From NCBI RefSeq assembly GCF_945952365.1, contig NZ_CAMFHX010000001.1, positions 62,001 to 126,000 of the forward strand: a stretch of DNA of 64,000 bases, read 5' to 3'. Of this stretch, positions 17,636 to 26,629 are shown piece by piece. The DNA comes from an uncultured Cetobacterium sp. (GTDB lineage Bacteria; Fusobacteriota; Fusobacteriia; Fusobacteriales; Fusobacteriaceae). Under the pieces are notes generated by a model. It was not told the DNA's origin and did no database searches. It worked only from the letters and a program-made list of their open reading frames with translations. Numbering within the stretch: position 1 is the first letter of the stretch; every line of letters begins with the position of its first letter. Both the position numbers and the translations under genes were made by a program.

Positions 17636-18034
17636 TTACTTTATAATAAAATCAACCTCATCTGATCCTTCACTCTTTTTTCCAACTATTTTTATTATAA
17701 GTTTATCCGGAACCCCTATTATAACCTCACCTGGTTGTCCGATCCAACCCTGTTTGACATTTAATTTCAAAGGTGAATTTGATGTTATAACTCTTATTTT
17801 TTTATCCTTAATTTTTATATTTACTCCACCTATATCGGTTGGAACAAACATATCTTTCTCTTCATTTTGTAATGGATATACATATTTCAGAGAGTTATTT
17901 ACATATATCTCTGCGTTAGCTGCATCTGCTGCTTTAAACTGCGTTATTCCATAGCCCAATGTAGAGAATGTAATTATTAAAATAAGATAGATTAATATAT
18001 CCCCTTTTCTAAAATATTCCCTTCGTCTTTTCAC
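17636..18034 (-). CDS. NusG domain II (KOW-like)-containing membrane-anchored protein
   Basis: 132 aa: a basic N-terminus, one transmembrane segment (ILIYLILIITFSTLGYGI, residues 13-30), then an extracytoplasmic beta-rich domain matching the NusG-domain-II family, with KLNVKQGWIGQPGEVIIGVPDKLIIKIV. In Firmicutes such genes sit next to rnf or thiamin/electron-transport lipoproteins; here it follows psd by 8 nt. The function is not established. Confidence 0.8.
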   Translation of the reverse strand: MKRRREYFRKGDILIYLILIITFSTLGYGITQFKAADAANAEIYVNNSLKYVYPLQNEEKDMFVPTDIGGVNIKIKDKKIRVITSNSPLKLNVKQGWIGQPGEVIIGVPDKLIIKIVGKKSEGSDEVDFIIK

Positions 18035-18042
18035 AACTACAC

Positions 18043-18939
18043 CTACTTAGCTTTCCCTATTTTTTCACCCATGTAAACTTTTGTTTCTAATCCTTTTTTA
18101 CTATTTTCTAAAATATCCTCATCAAATTGAACTTTATCTTTCTCAAATAATAACACACAAGATGACCCTCCAAAGAAGAAGTATCCCTTTTCATCCCCTT
18201 TTTTTACAAAGCCCTCTTTATAAGTTTGCTCTATTCCACCAACCATAGTTGCACCAATCTCACTTAAAACTATCTCTCCAAACTTTTCTGTTTTTAAAAT
18301 TGAAACCTCTCTTTTATTTTCACAGTAAACTCTAAAGTTCTTCTTTATAGCATAAGGAGAAACTGAATAGTAATATCCATCTATCAATTTAGATTTTCCA
18401 ATTTGACCTGTAGCTGGGAAATGGAATCTGTGGTAATCAACAGGAGCTAATCTTATTATAAGAATTGTTCCTCCATGGAATTTTTTAGCTTCATCTTTAT
18501 CCATTAAAAACTCTTCTATTGTAAATTCGTCACCTTTTAAAAAGAATTTTGTTGTTTCCTTTAAATCATTAAAAACTAAAACTTTACCATCAGCTGGAGA
18601 TACAAGAGCTTCTGGATTATTATCAATCTCTCTTGCTCCTTCTTTTAGCTCTCTTATAAAAAAGTCATTAAATGATGTAAAATCCTCTACAGATTTTTTT
18701 GATTCCTCCATATTTATACAATTTTCTTGAACAAATGGCTTTATTTTTTCTTTAGATGAGGCTTCTGACATCTTCTTTCCATAAAAATCTGTTAAAAACT
18801 TTTTTCTAACTACTAAATTCAAAGGTAATTTTCCTAATGGATTATAATATAAAAACTTTAAAAATCCTTCTCCTGGTGGATTTTCTGTCTTTAATTCCTT
18901 AGTTTTTCTCTCAATATAATTAATTTTATCAAAATTCAT
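18043..18939 (-). CDS. psd: Phosphatidylserine decarboxylase proenzyme
   Basis: Psd converts phosphatidylserine to phosphatidylethanolamine and, with PssA at 7497-8213, completes the pathway in this window. Seen: [18 protein letters not shown] (about 89-106), [10 protein letters not shown] (about 113-122), [11 protein letters not shown] (about 167-177) with the catalytic His, and [11 protein letters not shown] (about 254-264), the self-cleavage site where the Ser of the GSS motif becomes the pyruvoyl group. 298 aa matches the longer (type II-like) enzymes of clostridia and fusobacteria. RBS AAGGAG precedes the ATG. Confidence 0.95.
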   Translation of the reverse strand: MNFDKINYIERKTKELKTENPPGEGFLKFLYYNPLGKLPLNLVVRKKFLTDFYGKKMSEASSKEKIKPFVQENCINMEESKKSVEDFTSFNDFFIRELKEGAREIDNNPEALVSPADGKVLVFNDLKETTKFFLKGDEFTIEEFLMDKDEAKKFHGGTILIIRLAPVDYHRFHFPATGQIGKSKLIDGYYYSVSPYAIKKNFRVYCENKREVSILKTEKFGEIVLSEIGATMVGGIEQTYKEGFVKKGDEKGYFFFGGSSCVLLFEKDKVQFDEDILENSKKGLETKVYMGEKIGKAK

Positions 18940-18951
18940 ACACTTACTCCT

Positions 18952-18979
18952 TTTACATATTAATTTTTTGTTGTATAAT
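18952..18979 (+). promoter_or_regulatory. Promoter of mgsA
   Basis: TTTACA (18952-18957), 16-nt spacer, TATAAT (18974-18979), about 28 nt ahead of the mgsA start codon. Confidence 0.7.
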
Positions 18980-19007
18980 AGTTATAGCAAAACTTATGGA
19001 GGTCCAA

Positions 19008-19376
19008 ATGAAAAAAATAGCATTAATCGCTCACGACAACATGAAGCCGGAAATAGTTAGCTTTGCACAAAGACATGAGCACATACTAGCAAAATATCCT
19101 CTAGTTTCTACTGGTACAACAGGACTTAGAATTATGGAGGCTACTGATTTAGAAATCCATCGCTTTAAATCTGGTCCCATCGGTGGTGATCAACAAATCG
19201 GTGCTGAAGTAGCTACAGATAAAATAGCCGCTATTTTATTTTTCAGAGATCCGCTAACTTCACAGCCACACGAACCAGATATCTCCGCTCTTATAAGAGT
19301 TGCAGATGTTCACAAAGTACCAATTGCTACAAACTTAGCTACTGCTGAACTGCTTATTTTAGGTTTAGACAAGTGA
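19008..19376 (+). CDS. mgsA: Methylglyoxal synthase
   Basis: MgsA converts dihydroxyacetone phosphate to methylglyoxal and phosphate, a bypass that relieves sugar-phosphate stress. Motifs: [10 protein letters not shown] with the catalytic-loop region, [21 protein letters not shown], and [14 protein letters not shown] (about 87-100), including the catalytic Asp/His residues. I start at ATG 19008 ([10 protein letters not shown]); an in-frame ATG at 18996 overlaps the GGAGG ribosome-binding site. 122 aa is a minimal single-domain MgsA. Confidence 0.95.
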   Translation: MKKIALIAHDNMKPEIVSFAQRHEHILAKYPLVSTGTTGLRIMEATDLEIHRFKSGPIGGDQQIGAEVATDKIAAILFFRDPLTSQPHEPDISALIRVADVHKVPIATNLATAELLILGLDK

Positions 19377-19380
19377 TTAT

Positions 19381-19411
19381 AATAGGCTGACTAAAGTCAG
19401 CCTATTTTTAA
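19381..19411. terminator. Bidirectional terminator mgsA/pncB
   Basis: AATAGGCTGAC-TAAA-GTCAGCCTATT with flanking T/A runs between two converging genes. Confidence 0.9.
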
Positions 19412-20916
19412 TTTATCTGATTTTTTATTTTTTTAATTAAGTTATACTTTAATTCCAATAGATCTTTAGATAAATCAACTTTATACTGATGAGGGTTCTC
19501 AAGTCTTTTTCTTTCATCTGAAACTTTTTCTAAAGAGCTTAAGTAATACTTTCTCGATGATACAACATCATTTAACTGTGAAGCCTCTGGTTTTATAACT
19601 CCATTTTTTACAAATTCATTAGTTATTTTTCTAAATGAGTATTCTCCATTTTTTAATAAGCTCGATTTGAACTCATATTTTTCATCTCTTATAGTTAAGT
19701 CGTCCCCATTTAATAGTTTAACTTTATCTGTATCTTTATTTACAAGCGTTATTAAATCTGCGTATGCAAGACCTTCGCTATCATAAATTCTATAAACCTC
19801 TTTGAATCCTGGGTTTGAAATTTTTATTACATCTTCAGATAGCTTTATAACTGGATTACTATCTATTTCAACTATTTTATAAACTCCACCAAAACAAGGA
19901 TTTGATTTACTCACTGCAATAGCATCTCCAACCCCGAATATATCCACTGCTGCTCCTTGCTCTTTTAAAGATTTAATCAACGACTCGTTTAAAGAGTTTG
20001 TTAAAAATATCTTTGCTTTTTTTAGCCCAGCCATATCTAAAGCTTTTCTACATTTTTTAGAAAGATATGCCAAATCTCCAGAATCTATTCTTATTCCATA
20101 TATCCCTTCATATGAATCATCTATCCCACTATCTTTAAAACTTTGAATAGCATTTTTCAATCCAATACCTACTGTATTGTAAGTATCTATCAGTAAAATA
20201 AGCGAATTTGCTTTTCTTTCTCTTCTATGTTTTATAAATGTATCGAAAGCTTTTTTTTCAGCTTCAGCTCCAACACCAAAAGCTTGTATATAAGAGTGCG
20301 CCATTGTCCCAACACTTGGAACACCATATTTATACTCTGTCACTAAATTAGAGTGTGATAAACACCCTCCTATTATAGACGCCTTTGTTCCTGCTACAGC
20401 ACTGTCAAAACCATGAGCTCTTCTACTTCCAAATGATGTAACTGGAATTGGTGAAGCTGCTCTAGTTATTCTAGAAGCTTTTGTTGCTATAGCTAGTTGC
20501 ATATTCATCAAGTTTAAAATTGGAGTTTCCAATATTTTTGCTTGAATCAATGGTGCCTTTATCGTTATTATTGGCTCATTTGGATATACAATCTCCCCAT
20601 CTCTCATAGCATATAAATTTCCAGTAAATTTCATTTTAACTAAGTACTCTAAAAGATGTTTCTCTTCTATTATTTTAGAAAAATACTCTCTTTTTTCATC
20701 CTCACTAGTTCTATTTAAAATATCAATAAGCTCAATTACTTCTTGTACTCCTGAAACAACTGCAAAACCACCATCTTCAGTTTTTCTAAAGTACATATCA
20801 AATATAGCTTCCTTCTCCTGCATCTCTTCCATTAAAAAAATGTCACTTTCAGTATATTGATATCTATCTGAATTAATAACCTTTGCAAAATCCGTTAAAA
20901 CTCTTTCTCTCCCCAT
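19408..20916 (-). CDS. pncB: Nicotinate phosphoribosyltransferase
   Basis: PncB makes nicotinate mononucleotide from nicotinate and PRPP, the entry of the Preiss-Handler NAD salvage route. Seen: SFGSRRAHGFDSAVAGTKAS (about 164-183), YGVPSVGTMAHSYIQAF (about 199-215, the His phosphorylated in the ATP-coupled cycle), LIDTYNTVGIG, and GIRIDSGDLAYLS and DIFGVGDAIAVS, the phosphoribosyl-binding strands. At 502 aa it is the longer bacterial type. It ends within the shared terminator with mgsA and diverges from dtd. Confidence 0.93.
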   Translation of the reverse strand: MGRERVLTDFAKVINSDRYQYTESDIFLMEEMQEKEAIFDMYFRKTEDGGFAVVSGVQEVIELIDILNRTSEDEKREYFSKIIEEKHLLEYLVKMKFTGNLYAMRDGEIVYPNEPIITIKAPLIQAKILETPILNLMNMQLAIATKASRITRAASPIPVTSFGSRRAHGFDSAVAGTKASIIGGCLSHSNLVTEYKYGVPSVGTMAHSYIQAFGVGAEAEKKAFDTFIKHRRERKANSLILLIDTYNTVGIGLKNAIQSFKDSGIDDSYEGIYGIRIDSGDLAYLSKKCRKALDMAGLKKAKIFLTNSLNESLIKSLKEQGAAVDIFGVGDAIAVSKSNPCFGGVYKIVEIDSNPVIKLSEDVIKISNPGFKEVYRIYDSEGLAYADLITLVNKDTDKVKLLNGDDLTIRDEKYEFKSSLLKNGEYSFRKITNEFVKNGVIKPEASQLNDVVSSRKYYLSSLEKVSDERKRLENPHQYKVDLSKDLLELKYNLIKKIKNQIN

Positions 20917-20961
20917 TTTGTACCTCTTTTTAAATTGTTAGTTTTTTATTTTTTCTTAATA

Positions 20962-20985
20962 ATTATATCATTTTTATGGTATAAT
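20962..20985. promoter_or_regulatory. Divergent extended -10 promoters for pncB and dtd
   Basis: Plus strand TGGTATAAT (TATAAT at 20980-20985) faces dtd; minus strand TGATATAAT (20962-20967) faces pncB. Neither has a strong -35. Confidence 0.6.
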
Positions 20986-21014
20986 TACCAATAAAAATAG
21001 AAAAGGAGATATTG

Positions 21015-21461
21015 ATGAGAGCTGTTATACAAAGAGTCAAACATGCAAGTGTTACTGTAGATAATGAAATTACTGGAAAAATAAACCACGGATTCTTAAT
21101 ACTTTTAGGTGTTACACATAGCGACACTGAAAAAGAGGTGGATTGGTTAGCTAAAAAAATAACTGATTTAAGAGTTTTTAATGATGCTGATGACAAAATG
21201 AATCTTGGATTAAAAGATGTTGATGGAGAACTACTTGTAATCTCACAATTTACGCTTTATGGAAACTGTATCAAAGGACGTAGGCCAGCGTTTATTGACG
21301 CTGCTAAACCAGATATGGCGAACGAGCTTTATGAAAAGTTTTTAGCAAAATGTAAAAGTCTTGGTTTCAAAACTGAAGCTGGTATTTTTGGTGCTGATAT
21401 GAAAGTAGAACTTTTAAATGACGGACCTGTAACTTTAATTATTGATACAAACGACAGATAA
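21015..21461 (+). CDS. dtd: D-aminoacyl-tRNA deacylase
   Basis: DTD removes D-amino acids (and glycine mischarged on tRNA-Ala) from tRNA. Seen: MRAVIQRVKHASVTV at the start, LLGVTHSDTEKEVDWLAKKI, LLVISQFTLYGNCIKGRRPAF (about 75-95, the SQFTL motif) and the C-terminal NDGPVTLIIDT (the Gly-cisPro loop, here GP). I start at ATG 21015, 6 nt after AGGAG; a TTG one codon earlier is possible. 148 aa is the family norm. Confidence 0.95.
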   Translation: MRAVIQRVKHASVTVDNEITGKINHGFLILLGVTHSDTEKEVDWLAKKITDLRVFNDADDKMNLGLKDVDGELLVISQFTLYGNCIKGRRPAFIDAAKPDMANELYEKFLAKCKSLGFKTEAGIFGADMKVELLNDGPVTLIIDTNDR

Positions 21462-21502
21462 TTAATTTTGAAATAAACTATGAGTATTTTTTGGAGGGGA
21501 TT

Positions 21503-22528
21503 ATGGATATAAAAGAGATTAAAAAAAATGCAAAGGAAAGAATGAAAGATTTTTGTATACTATGTCCAGAGTGTAACGGACGTTGGTGTGCTGGAAAAGT
21601 TCCTGGCATGGGTGGAGCTGGAAATGGTGGAAGTTTTAATAGAACTTATGAAAAACTTAAAGAGGTTAAAGTTGCAATGAGAACTCTTCATAATGTTTCT
21701 GATCCAAAACTCTCTTGCTCTATATTCGGTGAAGAACTTTCTTTCCCAGCTATGATTGCACCTATAACAGGAACAAAATTTAATATGGGTGGATATGTTA
21801 ACGATATTGAATATTCTGATGATGTTGTTTTAGGAGCCCTTGACGCTGGAACAATAGCTATGATTGGAGATACAGGAGACCCTAACTGTTTTGCAGCTGG
21901 AATTGAAGCTATAAAAAAAGGAAACGGAAAAGGAATCGCTATAATAAAACCTAGAGAAAATTCAGAAATTATAAAAAGAATTAAAATAGCTGAAGCTGCT
22001 GGTGCAGTAGCTATTGGAGTGGATGTTGACGGTGCTGGATTAGTTACAATGAAACTTTTCAACCAACCCGTTGGTCCTAAATCACTAAATGATTTAAAAG
22101 AGATTATCTCTTCAACTAATCTTCCATTTATAGTAAAAGGAATTTTAACTGTAGATGAAGCTAAACTTTGTGTTGCTGCTGGTGCTGCTGCTCTTGTCGT
22201 ATCAAATCATGGTGGTCGTTGCTTGAATGAAACTTTTGCACCTGCAGAAGTTTTAAAAGATATTGCCGATGCTGTCGGAGACGAAATTATTGTTTTAGCT
22301 GATGGTGGAGTTAGAGAAGGTGTGGATATTTTAAAATATCTTGCTCTTGGAGCTAAAGCTGTTTTAATTGGAAGACCTATCATTTGGGGTTCGATTGGCG
22401 GAAGACAAGAGGGTGTAAAAGTTGTTTTAGATACTTTCAAATCTCAACTTTATCAAAGTATGATACTTACTGGTGCAGAGGATGTTAAAAATTATAAAAA
22501 TTTCTCTTGCATTTTATACACTAAATAA
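21503..22528 (+). CDS. FMN-dependent alpha-hydroxy-acid oxidizing protein
   Basis: Member of the lactate/glycolate oxidase TIM-barrel family, 341 aa. Seen: VKGILTVDEAKLCVAAGAAA, VVSNHGGRCLNETFAP (about 232-247, with the catalytic His and substrate Arg of the NHGGR motif) and ADGGVREGVDILKYLALGAKAVLIGRP (FMN phosphate site). The N-terminus carries CPECNGRWC (residues 16-24), a cysteine cluster absent from classic lactate oxidases and possibly redox- or metal-active (inference). ATG 21503 follows GGAGGGG; an upstream in-frame TTG overlaps that site. tpx follows directly. Confidence 0.85.
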   Translation: MDIKEIKKNAKERMKDFCILCPECNGRWCAGKVPGMGGAGNGGSFNRTYEKLKEVKVAMRTLHNVSDPKLSCSIFGEELSFPAMIAPITGTKFNMGGYVNDIEYSDDVVLGALDAGTIAMIGDTGDPNCFAAGIEAIKKGNGKGIAIIKPRENSEIIKRIKIAEAAGAVAIGVDVDGAGLVTMKLFNQPVGPKSLNDLKEIISSTNLPFIVKGILTVDEAKLCVAAGAAALVVSNHGGRCLNETFAPAEVLKDIADAVGDEIIVLADGGVREGVDILKYLALGAKAVLIGRPIIWGSIGGRQEGVKVVLDTFKSQLYQSMILTGAEDVKNYKNFSCILYTK

Positions 22529-22535
22529 GTATAAT
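22507..22535 (+). promoter_or_regulatory. Promoter of tpx
   Basis: TTGCAT (22507-22512), 17-nt spacer, TATAAT (22530-22535). The -35 lies inside the end of the preceding oxidase gene, so tpx can be read both from it and with the oxidase. Confidence 0.7.
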
Positions 22536-22564
22536 TTAAATACAAAATTTAGGGAGGTTTTATC

Positions 22565-23071
22565 ATGGAAAGAAAAGATGTTATTACATTCGCAGGAAGT
22601 CCACTAACATTAGTAGGAAAAGAGGTAGTTGTTGGAGATGTAGCTCCTAACTTTACTGTTACTAAAACTGATTTATCACCTCTTTCTTTAGCAGATTTAA
22701 AAGGAAAAACAATAGTTATTTCGGCTATGCCATCTATTGATACTCCTGTTTGTGAGTTACAAACAATCAGATTCAACAAAGAAGCTGCTGCATTAGAAAA
22801 CGTTGTTATTTTAACAGTTTCAATGGATTTACCATTTGCATTAAGCAGATTCTGTGGAGCAAAGAGTATAGAAAATGCTATAACTACTTCAGATTATAAA
22901 GATAGAGATTTTTCAAACAACTACGGATTATTTATCAAAGAGCTTGCACTTGTTTCAAGAGCAGTTATCATCGTTGATAAAGATGGAAAAGTTGCTTACA
23001 CTGAATACTTAAAAGAGATTACTGAAGAGCCTAACTACGATTTAGCTTTAGAAGCATTAAAAAAATTATAA
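22565..23071 (+). CDS. tpx: Thiol peroxidase (Tpx-type atypical 2-Cys peroxiredoxin)
   Basis: Tpx reduces hydrogen peroxide and alkyl peroxides with thioredoxin. The peroxidatic Cys lies in PSIDTPVCELQTIRFN (about residue 60); the resolving Cys in LSRFCGAKS (about residue 94), spacing typical of Tpx. N-terminal VITFAGSPLTLVGKEVVVGD is the family start. 168 aa is normal. RBS GGGAGG precedes the ATG. Confidence 0.95.
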   Translation: MERKDVITFAGSPLTLVGKEVVVGDVAPNFTVTKTDLSPLSLADLKGKTIVISAMPSIDTPVCELQTIRFNKEAAALENVVILTVSMDLPFALSRFCGAKSIENAITTSDYKDRDFSNNYGLFIKELALVSRAVIIVDKDGKVAYTEYLKEITEEPNYDLALEALKKL

Positions 23072-23082
23072 TAAAAAAATAA

Positions 23083-23124
23083 CCCCACTCAGATATATTT
23101 TATATCTGGGTGGGGATTTTTTTA
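23083..23124. terminator. Bidirectional terminator tpx/DUF368 gene
   Basis: Long stem CCCCACtCAGATATA / TATATCTGgGTGGGG followed by seven T on the plus strand; an A run precedes it, giving a T run for the minus-strand gene. Confidence 0.9.
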
Positions 23125-23865
23125 TATAAATAAAGTTTGTATAATTTCAAACAGTGATACTATAATAATTCCTACTATAAAGTTTAATGTGTAACTTCTA
23201 TATCTATTTAAAAGTATATTTATTCCTTTTGAAACTAAAACCAGTCCAATTCCTGTTCCAGCTGCAAAAAAGATTAATGGCAGTATCGCAAAACTTTTTA
23301 TATATCCTAAAATATTATAATACTCACCTAACAATATAAGAAGTAACGATCCTGAAATTCCAGGGATAACCATTGCTCCCGCAGCAACTAACCCACATAA
23401 AAACAGTTTCATACCATATCCAATTGTAAATAAACTTTCAGCTGTTCTAGCTATCTCCTCTCCTGCTATAGCTTTTGTTAAAAACATAAAAGCTCCTGTA
23501 AAAGCTACTCCGCCAAAGAAAGCAATCAGATTATCTTTTTTAAAGAACTTCTCTCCTTTTAAAATAACAGGAATCGAAGGTAAAATTAAAAATAAAAATA
23601 CAACCGTCGTTCCTTTAGGATAAAGTTCATACATCTTAGATATAACTCCTGCAAATGCCACTATTCCTAAAGCTGCACCCGCACCAATCTGAGATAAAAA
23701 TTTAGCATACTCTATCTTTTTTTCAATTGAGGCTGTTAAAAAATTCCCCACCGCTTCTGTCAAATTATCATAAATGCCTAATACTACTGCTAATGTTCCT
23801 CCTGAAACTCCCGGCAATACATTTGCTATTCCTATTACAATTCCTATTAAAAAATTTCTTATCAT
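23122..23865 (-). CDS. DUF368/PopT-family polyprenyl-phosphate translocase
   Basis: DUF368 membrane protein, 247 aa with about seven to eight hydrophobic segments. Seen: the N-terminal GIANVLPGVSGGTLAVVLGIYDNL (residues 12-35 region) and the repeat GAMVIPGISGSLLLILLGEY (about 161-180), the two inverted PGxSGG re-entrant motifs. The family (PopT) is reported to recycle undecaprenyl phosphate across the cytoplasmic membrane for envelope synthesis. RBS AGGAG precedes the ATG; 8 nt separate it from the transposase-like gene upstream, so they may be cotranscribed. Confidence 0.88.
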   Translation of the reverse strand: MIRNFLIGIVIGIANVLPGVSGGTLAVVLGIYDNLTEAVGNFLTASIEKKIEYAKFLSQIGAGAALGIVAFAGVISKMYELYPKGTTVVFLFLILPSIPVILKGEKFFKKDNLIAFFGGVAFTGAFMFLTKAIAGEEIARTAESLFTIGYGMKLFLCGLVAAGAMVIPGISGSLLLILLGEYYNILGYIKSFAILPLIFFAAGTGIGLVLVSKGINILLNRYRSYTLNFIVGIIIVSLFEIIQTLFI

Positions 23866-23873
23866 AATCTCTC

Positions 23874-24935
23874 CTAGTATTCTTTTATCAATTTAGCACT
23901 ACCTATAAACTTATCTTTTAAATATACATCTACACATTCATTAGTAAATTCACTATAAAAAACATCTGCAATTTCACCCTCATACTCCTTCAATATAGGG
24001 CTATTATATAAGTTATTTTTCACTCTAACTCCATTATTATAGATTTTCCTTTTATATCTATTTAAAAAATACAACAACTTTTGAATCTCATCGGGTAAAA
24101 CTTTCTTTTCCTCATTTATTTCAATAAATAGATATTTTTTTATAAAAATACAAATTTTTTCTAATGTTATCATTTTTTCTTTATTAAACTCTTTCAATAT
24201 ATCTGTATCTATATATCTAACAAAGCCAAGCATATTTTCATCTGGTTCCTCTTGAAGAATATTTATTTTCGTTTCAAAATATATACTTCTTAACAGGTTT
24301 TTAGAAACCCCATCTATTTTGAAATCTAAAGATATATTTTTTGGATAGGCTCCCTCAATTATAATACTTTCTCTTATAAAATTAAACAAATTTTTTAACT
24401 CTCTTTTTTTTTCTTCAAAAATAAAATTAATCATTTTATAATTTTCTTTATTATAAAAAATAGTTAAATAAAATATTTTATTTTTATTATTAAAAAAAGG
24501 AATTGGAACTGCTTTTTGTATAATAGCATATTCATACACTTGATTTTTTTTTACAGATTTTATTGAATTTAGTTTTATATTTTCATCTAGATTGTTTATT
24601 ATTCTAAAAAAAGTTGGATAACTTATCATGCTATTATATGAGTTTAAGGTTTTCTTTGCTTTTTCATATAGCTTTGTAATTGGCAGAGTGTGATACTCTT
24701 TATATAGAGTTTTTAGATGATCTAAAGCATCATCATTGACTTTTTTAAAGGTGTTTTTATCTGCTCTTATTTTTTTTGCTAAACCTTTTTCTCCAGAATC
24801 TTTATATTGACTCACCCATCTTTTAAGAGTAGCATAGGATATTTGAGTTTCTCTCTCTATCTCCCTGAGCTTTTTCTCTTTCTTGAAAAAGGGCTCAAGT
24901 ATCTTATATTTTTTATTTTTTTCGTCCTGTTGCAT
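23874..24935 (-). CDS. Degenerate Mu-type (MuA/TnsB-like) transposase, probably domesticated
   Basis: 353 aa. Residues 1-55 form a helix-turn-helix with REIERETQISYATLKRWVSQY and GEKGLAKKIRADK; residues about 125-270 align with an RNase-H-fold integrase core; the last 60 residues (RVKNNLYNSPILKEYEGEIA to the end) match a Mu-type C-terminal beta-barrel. By eye the first catalytic Asp (expected W..D) and the Glu of the KGKIER-type motif are absent; only the middle Asp (SLDFKIDG) may remain. No terminal inverted repeats or target duplication are visible. The gene is intact, so it is likely retained for DNA binding rather than transposition (inference). It diverges from the PTS gene. Confidence 0.65.
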   Translation of the reverse strand: MQQDEKNKKYKILEPFFKKEKKLREIERETQISYATLKRWVSQYKDSGEKGLAKKIRADKNTFKKVNDDALDHLKTLYKEYHTLPITKLYEKAKKTLNSYNSMISYPTFFRIINNLDENIKLNSIKSVKKNQVYEYAIIQKAVPIPFFNNKNKIFYLTIFYNKENYKMINFIFEEKKRELKNLFNFIRESIIIEGAYPKNISLDFKIDGVSKNLLRSIYFETKINILQEEPDENMLGFVRYIDTDILKEFNKEKMITLEKICIFIKKYLFIEINEEKKVLPDEIQKLLYFLNRYKRKIYNNGVRVKNNLYNSPILKEYEGEIADVFYSEFTNECVDVYLKDKFIGSAKLIKEY

Positions 24936-25022
24936 AACTCGCTTACTCCCTTTTAAATTCTTTTGTTAAATTATAACACAGATGATGCGTAAAAAAAAGG
25001 CTCATTTATTTTGATAATTTTC

Positions 25023-25051
25023 TTGACTTTTTTTAAAATAAAATGTATTCT
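25023..25051 (+). promoter_or_regulatory. Promoter of the PTS transporter gene
   Basis: TTGACT (25023-25028), 17-nt spacer, TATTCT (25046-25051), about 50 nt before the start codon. Confidence 0.8.
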
Positions 25052-25104
25052 TTTAGTGACTTAATGATTCTTTATTATCACAATATAATATATGGAGGAG
25101 TTTT

Positions 25105-26580
25105 ATGAAATTATTTGCTGAAGTTCAAAAAATCGGTAAAGCTTTAATGACACCGGTTGCAATTCTACCAGCTGCTGGTATATTCCTTGCTGCTGGAAAC
25201 AAATTAGGAATACCTTTAATGGAACAAGCAGGGGGAATAATATTTGGTAACTTACCACTTCTATTCGCTGTAGGAGCTGCTATCGGTCTTGTTGGAGGAG
25301 ACGGAATCGCTGCCCTTGCTGCTATTGTTGCTCTTTTAATAATGAACACAACTATGGGATCACTTACAGATGCTGCTAATGGAATCGCTGCTGGAAACCC
25401 AGCTTTCGCTGAAGTTTTAGGAATCCCTACACTTCAAACTGGAGTTTTTGGAGGATTAATCGCTGGTATTATCGCTGCTATTTGTTATAAGAAATTCTAC
25501 AAAACAGAATTACCTGCATTCTTAGGATTCTTTGCTGGAAAAAGATTAGTTCCAATTATGACTGCTGTTCTTGCTTTCTTAGTTGGTTTAGCTATGCCAT
25601 ACATCTGGCAACCAGTTCAAGCTGGACTTGCTCAACTTTCTTTCCTAGCTAACGAAACAAACACAAACGTATCAACATTACTATTTGGTATCACAGAAAG
25701 AGCGTTAATCCCATTCGGATTACACCACATCTTCTACTCACCATTCTGGTACCAATTTGGTGAATATACAAACGCTGCTGGACAAATCGTTAACGGAGAC
25801 CAAGGAATCTGGTTTGCAATGTTTAAAGATGGAGTTCACTCATTCGATTCAGCTACTTATTCTGGTGCTGGTAAGTTCTTAACTGGTAAGTTCCCATTCA
25901 TGATGTTTGGATTACCTGCTGCTGCTCTTGCTATGTATCATGAAGCTAAATCTGAAAACAAAAAAATGGCTGCTGGAATTTTATTCTCTGCTGCTCTTAC
26001 TTCATTCTTAACTGGAATAACTGAGCCTTTAGAGTTCTCATTCCTATTCGTTGCACCTGTACTATACGGAATTCACTGTGTATTCGCAGGATTATCATTC
26101 ATGTTAATGAATATGTTTAAAGTTAGAATTGGTATGACATTCTCTGGTGGAGTTATTGACTATATCATGTTCGGTGTTTTACCTGGAACTGAAGGATTCA
26201 AAACTAACTGGCCAATGGTTATCGTTATCGGATTAGGATTCTCTGTTATATACTACTTAGGATTCAGATTCTTCATCAGAAAGTTCAACTTAGCTACTCC
26301 TGGAAGAGAAGCTGGAACTGATATGGACGATGCACCAAAAGCTGAAGGAAGCGAATTAGCTGCATTAGTTCTTGCCGCACTTGGTGGAAAAGAAAACATA
26401 ATCTCTGTTGACGCTTGTATCACAAGATTAAGACTTGAGGTTAAAGATTCTTCAATCGTTAACGACGCTGAGTTAAAAAGATTAGGAGCTTCTGGAGTTT
26501 TAAAAGTTGGACAAAATGGGGTTCAAGCTATATTTGGTGCTAAAGCACAATTTATCGCTAACGACATAAAAGCATTATAA
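25105..26580 (+). CDS. ptsG: Glucose/N-acetylglucosamine-type PTS transporter, EIICB
   Basis: PTS permease of the Glc family, 491 aa. The EIIC domain spans residues 1-400 with about ten membrane segments; it contains [37 protein letters not shown] and the substrate-binding [16 protein letters not shown] is C-terminal (about 415-491) with the phosphorylated Cys in [12 protein letters not shown]. There is no EIIA domain, so a separate EIIA is needed. GlcNAc (NagE-like) versus glucose cannot be separated by eye. Codons are richer in C-ending and AA-favoured forms than neighbours, suggesting high expression. Confidence 0.9.
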   Translation: MKLFAEVQKIGKALMTPVAILPAAGIFLAAGNKLGIPLMEQAGGIIFGNLPLLFAVGAAIGLVGGDGIAALAAIVALLIMNTTMGSLTDAANGIAAGNPAFAEVLGIPTLQTGVFGGLIAGIIAAICYKKFYKTELPAFLGFFAGKRLVPIMTAVLAFLVGLAMPYIWQPVQAGLAQLSFLANETNTNVSTLLFGITERALIPFGLHHIFYSPFWYQFGEYTNAAGQIVNGDQGIWFAMFKDGVHSFDSATYSGAGKFLTGKFPFMMFGLPAAALAMYHEAKSENKKMAAGILFSAALTSFLTGITEPLEFSFLFVAPVLYGIHCVFAGLSFMLMNMFKVRIGMTFSGGVIDYIMFGVLPGTEGFKTNWPMVIVIGLGFSVIYYLGFRFFIRKFNLATPGREAGTDMDDAPKAEGSELAALVLAALGGKENIISVDACITRLRLEVKDSSIVNDAELKRLGASGVLKVGQNGVQAIFGAKAQFIANDIKAL

Positions 26581-26599
26581 TTAAAATCATAAAATAAAA

Positions 26600-26629
26600 C
26601 TAAAGGGAGGAGCTTATTGCTCCTCCCTT
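26600..26629. terminator. Bidirectional terminator ptsG/DNA methyltransferase
   Basis: AAGGGAGGAGC-TTATT-GCTCCTCCCTT. The stop codon of the minus-strand methyltransferase gene (26614-26616) lies in the loop; the minus-strand tail TTTAGTTTTATTTT is T-rich. Confidence 0.85.

Noticed and set aside
23874-24935. Active insertion sequence
   Set aside because: No terminal inverted repeats, target duplication or second copy in the window, and the catalytic residues seem lost.
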